8,208 nucleotides of DNA from NCBI GenBank assembly GCA_050742975.1, contig JBOGDQ010000316.1:1-8208 (forward strand), in the 5' to 3' direction. Under the pieces are notes generated by a model. The model did no database searches. It had not been told where the DNA came from and saw only the letters and a program-made list of their open reading frames with translations. The position numbers were made by a program, and so were the translations under genes. Shown piece by piece: positions 1-7,954 of this stretch; the stretch's first letter is position 1; every line of letters starts with the position of its first letter. This DNA comes from JBDTGE01 sp050742975 (GTDB taxonomy: Bacteria > Actinomycetota > Actinomycetes > Mycobacteriales > Jatrophihabitantaceae).

Positions 1-96
1 TGCCTGCTCGACCACCACCAGCAGCCTGACGGCTCTGTGTACGTGCCTGCCGCGCTGCGTCCCTACCTCGGTGGACGCGAGCTGCTGGCTCCATGA
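1..96 (+). CDS. serS: Seryl-tRNA synthetase, C-terminal fragment (partial at left edge)
   Basis: Only the last 31 codons and the TGA stop are in the window; the gene begins outside the left edge. The visible residues read CLLDHHQQPDGSVYVPAALR and then PYLGGRELLAP. The 'DGSVxVPxALRPYLGG' ending is the characteristic C-terminus of bacterial class II seryl-tRNA synthetases, the cytoplasmic enzymes that charge tRNA-Ser with serine using ATP. The class II catalytic motifs and the tRNA-binding coiled coil cannot be seen. The stop overlaps the start of the next gene as ATGA (93-96), so the two are probably cotranscribed and translationally coupled. Recognition rests on the tail motif alone, but that tail is distinctive. 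Confidence 0.86.
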   Translation, partial: CLLDHHQQPDGSVYVPAALRPYLGGRELLAP

Positions 97-926
97 CGAT
101 CCGGCTCGTCGCGACCGATCTCGACGGGACGCTGCTGCGCTCCGACGGCACGGTGTCGCCGCGCAGCCGCGCCGCCCTCGCCGCCGCCGAGGCCGCCGGT
201 CTCGTGGTCGTGTTCGTGACCGGACGTCCGCCGCGCTGGCTGGACGACGTCGTCGAGCAGACCGGTCACCTCGGTGTCGCGGTCGGTGCGAACGGCGCCG
301 TCATCTACGACTTGCACTCGGCGAGCGTCGTCGAATCGCACACCCTCTCGCCGGGGACGGCGCACACCGTGGCCACCGCGATCCGCACCCGCTTCGCGAA
401 TGTCGCCTACGCGGTCGAGTACCTCGACGGCTTCGGCGCCGAGGAGGGCTACATCCACGACTGGGCGGTCAATCCGGACTTCGACCGGCGCGGTAACCCC
501 GTCCCGCCGGCGCGCGTCGGCGACATCGCCGAGATCGCCGACCGCCCGCTGCTCAAGCTGCTCGTCAAGGACCGAGCCGTGAAGGGACGCGACGTCGACG
601 AGTTCCTCGCCGAGGCTGACCGGTTGCTCGCCGGACGCGCGACCATCACCCATTCGTCCTCGTTCGGCCTGCTCGAACTCGCCGCACCGGGTGTGACGAA
701 GGCGAGCGGGCTGGCCGAGGTCGCTTCCCAGCACGGGATCGCCGCGGACGAGGTCGTCGCGATCGGCGACATGCCCAACGACATCCCGATGCTGCAGTGG
801 GCGGGCACCTCCTACGCGGTGGGTAACGCACACCGGTCCGTGCGCGCCGCGGCCGACAGCGTCGTCGGAAGCAATGACGAGGACGCCGTCGCAGAGGTCA
901 TCGAGGGGTTGCTGGCCCGCTCCTGA
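93..926 (+). CDS. HAD-superfamily hydrolase, Cof-type phosphatase
   Basis: This is a 277-residue cytoplasmic protein, normal length for the Cof/class IIB branch of the HAD superfamily. All four HAD motifs are visible. Motif I is DLDGT at residues 9-13, with nucleophile Asp9 and acid/base Asp11. Motif II is the Thr of FVTGRP near residue 43. Motif III is probably Lys203 in GVTKASGL. Motif IV is GDMPNDIPML at 225-234, with Asp226 and Asp230 as Mg2+ ligands. The segment between motifs II and III, about residues 80-185, is the C2 cap that sets substrate choice. Family members dephosphorylate sugar phosphates, flavin precursors or other small phosphoesters, and the substrate here cannot be read from sequence. 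The ATG sits inside the serS stop (ATGA), indicating coupling. Its 3' end overlaps the convergent acyl-CoA synthetase gene by 29 bp. Confidence 0.93.
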   Translation: MTIRLVATDLDGTLLRSDGTVSPRSRAALAAAEAAGLVVVFVTGRPPRWLDDVVEQTGHLGVAVGANGAVIYDLHSASVVESHTLSPGTAHTVATAIRTRFANVAYAVEYLDGFGAEEGYIHDWAVNPDFDRRGNPVPPARVGDIAEIADRPLLKLLVKDRAVKGRDVDEFLAEADRLLAGRATITHSSSFGLLELAAPGVTKASGLAEVASQHGIAADEVVAIGDMPNDIPMLQWAGTSYAVGNAHRSVRAAADSVVGSNDEDAVAEVIEGLLARS

Positions 927-2340
927 GCGCCGCGCGGTGGATCTTGCCGCTGGTCGTCCGGGGCAGGTCGTCGGCGAAGCGAACCCGCCGCGGGTACTTG
1001 TACGGCGCGGTCTCGCGCTTGACGTGGTCCTGCAGCTCGCGCGCGAGCTCGTCGGACGGCTCGAAGCCGTCGCGCAGCACGACGATCGCAGTGACGATCT
1101 CGCCGCGGGTCTGGTCGGGAACGCCGATGACCGCCGATTCCCGCACCGCCGGGTGGCCGAGCAGCGTCGATTCGACCTCGGCCGGACCGATCCGGTAACC
1201 CGCGCTGATGATGACATCGTCCGCGCGCGCCTCGAAGAACAGCCAGCCGCCGGCGTCGGCGTGCACGAGATCGCCCGTGTGCCAAAGGCCGTCCGGCACC
1301 GCAAGCCCGTCGTACCCGAGGAAGAACGTCGGGACAGTCGCCGGGTCGACGCACAGTTCGCCGTCGACGATCTCGGCATGCACGCCGGGCAGCGGGCGTC
1401 CCATCGACGCGGGCGGTGCGGTCTCGCCCGGCCGCACGCCGGTGAGGTGGCCGGTCTCGGTCTGCCCGTATCCGTCGGCGATGGTCAGGCCGGTCTGTTC
1501 GCCCCAGGCCTGCACCGCCGGGACGCCGAGTGCCTCGCCCGCGGTCACCAGCCGGCGCAGGCTCGGGACGTCCGCGATCGGGCCGTGCCCGGCGATCAGG
1601 CGGTACTCCGTCGGTGCCATGCAGAGCACGTTCACACCCTCGGCGCGGACGGTCGCCAGCCGGTGCGCAGGGTCGAAGCGGCGGTCCTCGAGCAACGCCG
1701 CCGCCCCGCACAGCCACGGCGCGAGGAAGGCGTTGCGTGCCGACTTCGACCAGCCCGGCGCCGCGGTCGACCACACCAGCTCGCCCGGCTCCGCGGCCAG
1801 CCAGGCCCGCGCCTGCACGTGCTGGCCGGTGACGTAGCGCTGCCCGTGCGTGACCAGCTTCGGCGCTCCGCTCGTCCCGGAGGTGAACAGGACGAACGCC
1901 GGGTCGGTGTCGTCCAGTTCGGCGTAGTCCGGGGTGTCGCCGTCGTACCGCCCGGGGACGGTGAGCACCGGGCACGGCGGCGCGGCGGCGGCCAGCACCG
2001 CCCGGTTGCGTTCGTCGCACACCACGACGTCGGGACGAGCGCGGCCGAGGCGCAGCGCGACGTCCTTGGCGCGCAGCTGCTCGCTGCACGGCAGCATTGC
2101 GGCGCCCAGGTGCAGGCAGGCGAGCATCGTGAGCGGGTACTCGATCCGGTTGCCGAGCAGCGTGAGCACGACCGACCCGCGACGCACGCCGAGCCCGGCG
2201 AGGTGCCCGGCGAAGCGGCCGGACGCGCCGAGCAGTTCGCCGAAGCTCCAGTACGCGCGCGCGCCGTCCGCACCGAGCGTGATCAGCGCCCGCTCGTCGC
2301 GCGGGTGCCCGGCGAGGACGTCGCGGACGTAGTTGCCCAC
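898..2340 (-). CDS. Acyl-CoA synthetase, ACSM-like (AMP-forming)
   Basis: This 480-residue enzyme belongs to the ANL adenylate-forming superfamily, which activates a carboxylic acid with ATP to an acyl-adenylate and transfers it to CoA. Visible motifs in order: the ATP/phosphate loop TSGTSGAPK at 153-161; WSTAAPGWSKSARNAFLAPW around 190-209; DGYGQTE at 289-295; WHTGDL at 353-358; the hinge and domain-swing motif ARADDVIISAGYRIGP at 371-386; and PRTTSGK at 460-466, with catalytic Lys466. The GW segment, GYRIGPAEVE and TAPYKYPRRV resemble the medium-chain (ACSM) family more than acetyl-CoA synthetase. The protein is shorter than the usual 540-570 residues, mainly through a short N-terminus and trimmed loops, but no core motif is missing. 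The start is GTG, 3 nt after the bpa stop, so it is probably the last gene of the operon. The natural acid is unknown; medium-chain or aromatic acids are plausible. Confidence 0.9.
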   Translation of the reverse strand: MGNYVRDVLAGHPRDERALITLGADGARAYWSFGELLGASGRFAGHLAGLGVRRGSVVLTLLGNRIEYPLTMLACLHLGAAMLPCSEQLRAKDVALRLGRARPDVVVCDERNRAVLAAAAPPCPVLTVPGRYDGDTPDYAELDDTDPAFVLFTSGTSGAPKLVTHGQRYVTGQHVQARAWLAAEPGELVWSTAAPGWSKSARNAFLAPWLCGAAALLEDRRFDPAHRLATVRAEGVNVLCMAPTEYRLIAGHGPIADVPSLRRLVTAGEALGVPAVQAWGEQTGLTIADGYGQTETGHLTGVRPGETAPPASMGRPLPGVHAEIVDGELCVDPATVPTFFLGYDGLAVPDGLWHTGDLVHADAGGWLFFEARADDVIISAGYRIGPAEVESTLLGHPAVRESAVIGVPDQTRGEIVTAIVVLRDGFEPSDELARELQDHVKRETAPYKYPRRVRFADDLPRTTSGKIHRAALRSGPATPR

Positions 2341-2343
2341 CGG

Positions 2344-2925
2344 TCAGAGATACTGGCCGGGGGTCTGGTGCTGCTCGTCGTCGTCGCCCTGGCCGAACGG
2401 CGCCGGTCCGAGGATCTGACCGCCCGGGCCCACGACGACCTGGCGCTGGCCGGCGACGCCGCCCGGCAGCGCGCGCTGGCGCATCTGCTCGAGCTGCTGC
2501 CGCGCGGCCATCTGCTGCTGGAACAGCGCCGCCTGGATTCCGTGGAACAGACCTTCGAGCCAGCCGACGAGCTGTGCCTGGGCGATGCGCAGCTCGGCCT
2601 CGGACGGCACCTCGGACCCGAACGGAAGCGACAGCCGCTCGAGCTCGTCCTGCAGCTCCGGCGCGAGGCCGTCCTCGAGCTCGTGGATCGAGCGCTCGTG
2701 GATCTCGCGCAGTCGCTGCCGGCCCGCCTCGTCCAGCGGAGCGGCCCGGACCTCCTCCAGCAGCTGCTTGATCATCGTGCCAATCCGCATCACCTTGGCC
2801 GGCTGCTCGACCATCTCGGTGAGCTGCTCACCGGCGTCGGGCTCGTCGGCGGGCGCGACCAGCTCGGCGCGATGCTCGTCATCGTCGGCGGGTGCGTGGC
2901 TGGGGTGCTGGCTGTCGTCGGTCAC
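2344..2925 (-). CDS. bpa: Bacterial proteasome activator Bpa/PafE
   Basis: Bpa is an ATP-independent ring activator that docks on the 20S proteasome and opens its gate for unfolded or loosely folded substrates. From the proposed GTG start the protein has 193 residues. It has an acidic, disordered N-terminus (1-37), then a conserved helical core (about 38-152) containing EQPAKVMRIGTMIKQLLEEV, LEDGLAPEL, ELRIAQAQLVGWLEGLFHGI and QQQMAAR. This core is nearly identical to the mycobacterial Rv3780 sequence as I recall it. A Gly/Gln/Pro-rich linker (153-189) ends in GQYL (190-193), the tail whose penultimate Tyr docks into proteasome alpha-ring pockets. I chose 2925 because the protein beyond it looks non-conserved. 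An upstream in-frame GTG at 3003 would add 26 unlikely residues. The gene follows the quinone oxidoreductase and is 3 nt from the acyl-CoA synthetase. The proteasome genes are not in the window. Confidence 0.95.
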   Translation of the reverse strand: MTDDSQHPSHAPADDDEHRAELVAPADEPDAGEQLTEMVEQPAKVMRIGTMIKQLLEEVRAAPLDEAGRQRLREIHERSIHELEDGLAPELQDELERLSLPFGSEVPSEAELRIAQAQLVGWLEGLFHGIQAALFQQQMAARQQLEQMRQRALPGGVAGQRQVVVGPGGQILGPAPFGQGDDDEQHQTPGQYL

Positions 2926-2981
2926 GGCTCCAGTCTTGCAAACCGAACCGCCGAACGTGCATCGCGATGTCGGCGGCGCTT

Positions 2982-3000
2982 CGCGCGAGCGCTCGACGCG
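2982..3000. repeat. Small GC-rich palindrome upstream of bpa
   Basis: In the 82-bp gap between the oxidoreductase stop and the bpa start, CGCG + CGAGCGCTCG + A + CGCG forms a near-perfect dyad: a 10-bp palindromic core at 2986-2995, flanked by CGCG on both sides with a single unpaired base. It could be a weak RNA hairpin or a protein-binding site affecting bpa within the operon. In DNA this rich in GC, short CG palindromes also arise by chance. Confidence 0.25.
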
Positions 3001-3007
3001 CACGTGA

Positions 3008-3991
3008 TCAGACCCGCAGCAGGACCTTGCCGATGTGCTCGCTGGACTCGACCAGGCGGTGCGCCTCGGTCACGTCGTCCAGGGTCAGCACCCGATCGAC
3101 GATCGGCCGGACGGCCCCGGACTCGATCAGCGGCCACACGGCGTGCTGCGTCTCGGCGACGATCGCGGCCTTCTGCTCGAGCGGGCGCCCGCGCAGGCCC
3201 GCTGCGTGGATCGTCGCGCGCTTGGCGAGAATCGCGCCCAGGTCGAGCTCGCCGGTGCGCCCACCCTGCAGGCCGAGCACGATCAGCCGACCGCCGACGG
3301 CGAGCGACCTGACGTTGCGGGGCAGGTACATCGCGCCCATGTTGTCCAGGACGACGTCGACGCCGCGGCCCGCAGTCTCGGCGAGGACCCGCTCGTCGAA
3401 CACCTCCTCGCGGTAGTTGATCGCGACGTCGGCGCCCAGGTCGCGGCAGAAGTCAGCCTTGCGCGGCGTGCCTGCGGTGACCAGGACGGTGGCGCCGCGA
3501 TAGTGCGCGAGCTGGATCGCCATCGTGCCGATCCCGCTCGACCCGCCGTGGATCAGGATGCGCTCGCCGGGCTGCAGCCGGCCGGCGGTCGTCCCGAACA
3601 CCATCGACCAGACCGTGCAGGTGACCTCCGGCAACGCCGCGGCGTCGACGAGCGAGACACCGGCGGGGACGGTCATCAGCTGGCCGGCCGGCGCGGTGAC
3701 CTGCTCGGCGTAGCTGCCGCCCGCGAGCAGCGCGCACACCTGGTCCCCGACCTGCCAGCCGCTCACGCCCTTGCCGAGTGCGGCGATCGTGCCGGAGCAC
3801 TCCATGCCGGGGTACGGCGGCGCACCGTGCGGCGGTGGGTAGTTTCCCTGCCGCTGCAGCAGGTCGGCGCGGTTCAGGGCGGTCGCCGCGACGTCGATGA
3901 GCACCTCGCCGGTGGCGGCTACCGGATCGGGGACGTCCTGCACCTGGAGTACCTCGGGTCCGCCCGGCTCGGTGATGACGACTGCGCGCAT
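3008..3991 (-). CDS. NAD(P)H:quinone oxidoreductase, PIG3-like zinc-independent MDR
   Basis: This is a 327-residue medium-chain dehydrogenase/reductase of the quinone oxidoreductase branch. The N-terminal GroES-like domain (1-120) starts MRAVVITEPGGPEVL and contains NRADLLQRQGNYPPP (40-54) and PYPGMECSGTI, both typical of the PIG3/QOR group. The nucleotide-binding Rossmann domain follows, with IHGGSSGIGTMAIQLA at 147-162 and GADVAINYREE near 187-196. The structural zinc cysteine cluster and catalytic zinc ligands of alcohol dehydrogenases are absent, as expected for this branch. Such enzymes transfer hydride from NADPH to quinones or related electrophiles, though the physiological acceptor is usually unknown. 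It is the first gene of the probable operon with bpa and the acyl-CoA synthetase, and is divergent from hutH across 78 bp. There is no Shine-Dalgarno, but a TANNNT hexamer lies 6 nt before the ATG. Confidence 0.93.
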   Translation of the reverse strand: MRAVVITEPGGPEVLQVQDVPDPVAATGEVLIDVAATALNRADLLQRQGNYPPPHGAPPYPGMECSGTIAALGKGVSGWQVGDQVCALLAGGSYAEQVTAPAGQLMTVPAGVSLVDAAALPEVTCTVWSMVFGTTAGRLQPGERILIHGGSSGIGTMAIQLAHYRGATVLVTAGTPRKADFCRDLGADVAINYREEVFDERVLAETAGRGVDVVLDNMGAMYLPRNVRSLAVGGRLIVLGLQGGRTGELDLGAILAKRATIHAAGLRGRPLEQKAAIVAETQHAVWPLIESGAVRPIVDRVLTLDDVTEAHRLVESSEHIGKVLLRV

Positions 3992-3997
3992 GGGCCG

Positions 3998-4003
3998 ACG
4001 GTA
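3998..4003 (-). promoter_or_regulatory. Candidate -10 element, leaderless promoter of the oxidoreductase-bpa operon
   Basis: On the minus strand the hexamer TACCGT matches the actinobacterial TANNNT -10 consensus. It is separated from the ATG at 3991 by exactly 6 nt (CGGCCC), which would put the transcription start on the A of the start codon. No purine-rich Shine-Dalgarno lies between them, which fits a leaderless mRNA. I see no good -35 match, which is common in this group. Confidence 0.5.
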
Positions 4004-4069
4004 TCTCGGATTTCAGACGGCCTGGCGCGATGGTGGCGTGCAGGGGTGACGCGCGGGCACAGTGACGGT

Positions 4070-5608
4070 ATGCGCATCGCCGTGGGCGTCGGCCCGCTCA
4101 CCGAGTCCGAGGTCGTCGCCGTCGCCCGCGACGGTGCGGGGGTCGAACTGTCGACGGCGGCCCTGGACGCGATCGCCGACTCACGGTCCACCGTCGAGTC
4201 GCTGGCCGGCGACGTCGAGCCGCACTACGGGATCTCGACCGGTTTCGGCGCCCTGGCCACCAAGCACATCCCGGTCGAGCAGCGGGCCGCGCTGCAGGTA
4301 TCCCTGATCCGCTCGCACGCTGCCGGCTCGGGCCCGGAGGTCGAGCGCGAGGTCGTCCGGGCGTTGATGCTGCTGCGGCTCTCGACGCTGGCGACCGGCC
4401 GGACCGGCGTCCGCGCGCAGACCGCGCGCACCCTGGCCGCGCTGCTCGACAGCGGCATCACCCCCGTCGTCCGCGAGTACGGATCGCTCGGCTGCTCGGG
4501 CGATCTGGCACCGCTCGCGCACGTCGCGCTGGTTCTCATCGGCGAGGGGACGGCCCGCGGCCCGGACGGTGTGCTCGCGCCCGCGTCGGACGTCCTGCAG
4601 GCGCACGGTATCGAGCCGGTCCGCCTGGCCGAGAAGGAGGGCCTGGCGCTGATCAACGGCACCGACGGCATGCTCGGTCAGCTGCTGTTGGCCGCGCACG
4701 ACCTCGACCTGTTGCTGCGGACGGCCGACGTCACCGCCGCGATGAGCGTCGAGGCCATGCTCGGCACCGCGCGGGTCTTCGCCGCCGACCTGCAGGCGCT
4801 GCGCCCCCAGCCGGGACAGCAGGTGTCGGCCGCGAACATCCTTGCGCTGCTTGGTGATTCGCCGATCATCGCCAGCCACACCGGTCCGGACTGCACCTAC
4901 GTGCAGGATGCCTACTCGATGCGCTGCGCGCCGCAGGTCGCCGGTGCGGCGCGGGACACGCTCGCGCACGCGCGGGCCGTTGCCGGTTACGAGCTCGCGT
5001 CGGCCGTCGACAACCCCGTCGTCACGCTGGACGGCCGGGTCGAGTCGAACGGCAACTTCCACGGCGCGCCCGTCGCGTACGTGCTGGACTTCCTCGCGAT
5101 CCCGGCGGCCGACGTGGCGTCGATGAGCGAGCGGCGCACCGACCGCATGCTGGACGTGGCGCGCTCACGCGGCCTGCCCCCGTTCCTCGCTCACGACCCC
5201 GGCGTCGACTCGGGCCACATGATCGCGCAGTACACGCAGGCCGCGCTCGTCTCGGAACTGAAGCGGCTGGCCATGCCGGCCGGCGTCGACTCGATCCCGT
5301 CCAGCGCGATGCAGGAGGACCACGTCTCGATGGGCTGGTCGGCGGCGCGCAAGCTGCGCCGCTCGGTCGATGCGCTGACGCGGGTGCTGGCCATCGAGCT
5401 GCTCACCGCCGCCCGCGCGCTGGATCTGCGGGCGCCGCTGCGACCCGGCCCCCCCACCGGGGCGGTCGTGGCCGCGCTGCGCGAGCGGGTTGACGGCCCG
5501 GGACCGGATCGGTACCTGTCGCCCGAGATCGAGGCCGCTGTCGACTTCGTGCGCTCGGGTGCCGCAGTTGCTGCGGCCGACTCGGCCCTGCCCACCCCGC
5601 TGCGCTGA
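4070..5608 (+). CDS. hutH: Histidine ammonia-lyase
   Basis: This 512-residue enzyme, full length for the family, catalyses non-oxidative deamination of L-histidine to urocanate and ammonia, the first step of histidine degradation. The electrophilic MIO cofactor forms from the tripeptide at 142-144 in GSLGCSGDLAPLAH; here it is Cys-Ser-Gly rather than the commoner Ala-Ser-Gly. The family signature allows Cys at this position. Other expected active-site residues are present: Tyr53 in HYGISTGFG, Asn196 in LALINGTDG, Tyr282 and Arg285 in QDAYSMRC, and Glu416 in MQEDHVSMG. Ser82-His83 in LIRSHAAGSG marks histidine specificity, as opposed to phenylalanine or tyrosine lyases. The protein should be a cytoplasmic homotetramer. 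The ATG at 4070 gives the normal N-terminus; the frame is open far upstream, but that sequence is antisense to the oxidoreductase. There is no clear Shine-Dalgarno. hutU follows after 248 bp. Confidence 0.95.
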   Translation: MRIAVGVGPLTESEVVAVARDGAGVELSTAALDAIADSRSTVESLAGDVEPHYGISTGFGALATKHIPVEQRAALQVSLIRSHAAGSGPEVEREVVRALMLLRLSTLATGRTGVRAQTARTLAALLDSGITPVVREYGSLGCSGDLAPLAHVALVLIGEGTARGPDGVLAPASDVLQAHGIEPVRLAEKEGLALINGTDGMLGQLLLAAHDLDLLLRTADVTAAMSVEAMLGTARVFAADLQALRPQPGQQVSAANILALLGDSPIIASHTGPDCTYVQDAYSMRCAPQVAGAARDTLAHARAVAGYELASAVDNPVVTLDGRVESNGNFHGAPVAYVLDFLAIPAADVASMSERRTDRMLDVARSRGLPPFLAHDPGVDSGHMIAQYTQAALVSELKRLAMPAGVDSIPSSAMQEDHVSMGWSAARKLRRSVDALTRVLAIELLTAARALDLRAPLRPGPPTGAVVAALRERVDGPGPDRYLSPEIEAAVDFVRSGAAVAAADSALPTPLR

Positions 5609-5630
5609 CGTCCAGCGCCTGTCCGGCTCG

Positions 5631-5681
5631 TGATCAGCTGCGGGTTGCGGCTGCCTATCGACCACAACCCGCAGCTGATCA
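5631..5681 (+). terminator. Perfect 17-bp inverted repeat; probable terminator or regulatory hairpin after hutH
   Basis: The arm TGATCAGCTGCGGGTTG (5631-5647) is perfectly complementary to CAACCCGCAGCTGATCA (5665-5681). The arms are separated by 17 nt. Past one C/A mismatch, two more G-C pairs (5649-5663 and 5650-5662) can form, leaving an 11-nt loop. The stem starts 22 nt after the hutH stop codon, where an intrinsic terminator belongs. There is no T-run after the right arm, but actinobacterial terminators often lack one. The fully symmetric arms could instead be a binding site or a copy of a dispersed repeat. The hairpin is certain in sequence; its role is inferred. Confidence 0.6.
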
Positions 5682-5764
5682 GGGCGTTCCAGCCGCGATG
5701 CGCACCACGAAGCAGGGCCCGTCGGAGAGGTAGTACTGGTGCCATCAGTCTGCCACGCGCAGCG

Positions 5765-5780
5765 GTCTGAGATCCCAGAC
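5765..5780. promoter_or_regulatory. Imperfect 16-bp dyad upstream of hutU, candidate operator
   Basis: GTCTGAGATCCCAGAC is a near-palindrome: the two halves match as GTCTG(A/G)GATC and its complement, with one mismatched pair. It lies 76 bp before the hutU ATG. The size and symmetry suit a dimeric transcription factor. It does not resemble the Pseudomonas HutC operator as I recall it (CTTGTATGTACAAG-like). No regulator gene is in the window. Confidence 0.25.
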
Positions 5781-5842
5781 GGCGTGCGTGCTCTCTGGCA
5801 TCCGAACAGCGGCGCGCGCACAGTGGGAGCAGGCACTGCGTC

Positions 5843-5849
5843 GAAGGGA
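5843..5849 (+). promoter_or_regulatory. Shine-Dalgarno that fixes the hutU start
   Basis: GAAGGGA ends 7 nt before the ATG at 5857, a suitable ribosome-binding distance. It supports 5857 over the in-frame GTG at 5788. It is the clearest Shine-Dalgarno in the window. Confidence 0.7.
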
Positions 5850-5856
5850 ACCGCTG

Positions 5857-7493
<1,637 letters not shown>

Positions 7494-7497
<4 letters not shown>

Positions 7498-7883
7498 CAC
7501 AGGTACGGACGCACGCTCGCGAGCAGGGGCAGATCCGCCGGTAACCAGTTGACGGAGCCGAGCTCGTGCTCGGCCAGCCAGCGCAGCTCGTCGTGGTCCT
7601 GCAGCGGTTGCGGCTCGCCGCTGACCAGCCCGGCAAGGTAGACCCGGAGCACCAGCCCCGGACGGATCGGCGCCTCGGCGAGCAACCTGCCGACCGTCAC
7701 CGCGACGCCGAGCTCTTCGCGGCACTCGCGCACCACCGCCGCCTCACCTGCCTCGCCGACCTCGACCTTGCCGCCGGGAAACTCCCAGCGTCCGCTCAAG
7801 TCGGCCGGAGCGGATCGTCGGGCCGCGAGCAGCCGCCCGGATCGCACGATCGCAGCACCGACCACCACCAGCTCGACCCGCAC
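7494..7883 (-). CDS. MutT-like NUDIX hydrolase
   Basis: This compact 129-residue cytoplasmic protein is about the size of MutT. The NUDIX box GX5EX7REUXEEXGU is complete at residues 38-60: Gly38, Glu44, Arg52-Glu53, Glu56-Glu57 and Gly59, where the glutamates bind the catalytic metal. The preceding GRWEFPGGKVE and the later DHDELRWLAEHEL match 8-oxo-dGTP diphosphatases of the MutT group, which remove oxidised nucleotides and so prevent A:T to C:G mutations. Other (d)NTP pyrophosphohydrolases share this architecture, so the substrate is likely but not proven. The start is GTG at 7883, divergent from the alpha/beta hydrolase across 71 bp. There is no clear Shine-Dalgarno, and only a weak -10-like GACACT lies 6 nt upstream. 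Its TAG stop shares CTAG (7494-7497) with the hutU stop. Confidence 0.9.
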
Positions 7884-7941
7884 CCGTTCAGTGTCCGCCC
7901 GTCGACCGCTCCCGCCCCTCGTCCCGTGTCGTTGGCCCGGC

Positions 7942-7947
7942 TAGGTT
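7942..7947 (+). promoter_or_regulatory. Candidate -10 element, leaderless promoter of the alpha/beta hydrolase
   Basis: TAGGTT fits the TANNNT -10 consensus and ends 7 nt before the GTG at 7955, which would place the transcription start at or next to the first base of the codon. There is no Shine-Dalgarno in the gap (CGAGATC). No convincing -35 is visible. Confidence 0.5.
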
Positions 7948-7954
7948 CGAGATC

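Larger units (their letters stand above)
5609..5856. other. hutH-hutU intergenic spacer
   Basis: These 248 bp contain no convincing gene. They hold a strong inverted repeat close behind hutH (5631-5681), a weaker 16-bp dyad at 5765-5780, and the hutU Shine-Dalgarno. The hutU reading frame extends upstream to a GTG at 5788, but those 23 extra residues do not resemble urocanase N-termini. The spacer is long for this compact window, so hutU probably has its own promoter here. I could not identify its -35 and -10 boxes with confidence. Confidence 0.6.

Noticed and set aside
63..1379. A 438-codon minus-strand open frame covering the HAD gene
   Set aside because: It is antisense to a HAD protein with all four motifs intact and extends into the acyl-CoA synthetase in another frame; no family resemblance.
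2926..3003. Upstream GTG start for bpa, adding 26 residues
   Set aside because: The extension is Arg/Ser/Cys-rich, unlike the acidic N-termini of Bpa proteins, and its upstream region is only the oxidoreductase stop. It cannot be excluded without start-site data.
874..3312. An 812-codon open frame on the plus strand
   Set aside because: It is the antisense shadow of the acyl-CoA synthetase, bpa and the end of the oxidoreductase, all with clear motifs. The translated product has low complexity and no domain.
3035..4069. In-frame upstream extension of hutH
   Set aside because: The frame is open for 345 codons before the ATG, but it runs antisense to the oxidoreductase and its translation is Arg/Gln/Asp-rich. 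The ATG at 4070 gives a normal HutH length and active-site numbering.
3997..4071. GACGGTAT occurring twice in the hutH-oxidoreductase intergenic region (3997 and 4064)
   Set aside because: Eight bases in direct orientation, one copy overlapping the hutH start codon; too short and too GC-typical to call a regulatory repeat.
5788..5856. Upstream GTG start for hutU
   Set aside because: The 23 extra residues do not resemble urocanase N-termini, and the ATG at 5857 has a well-placed Shine-Dalgarno.
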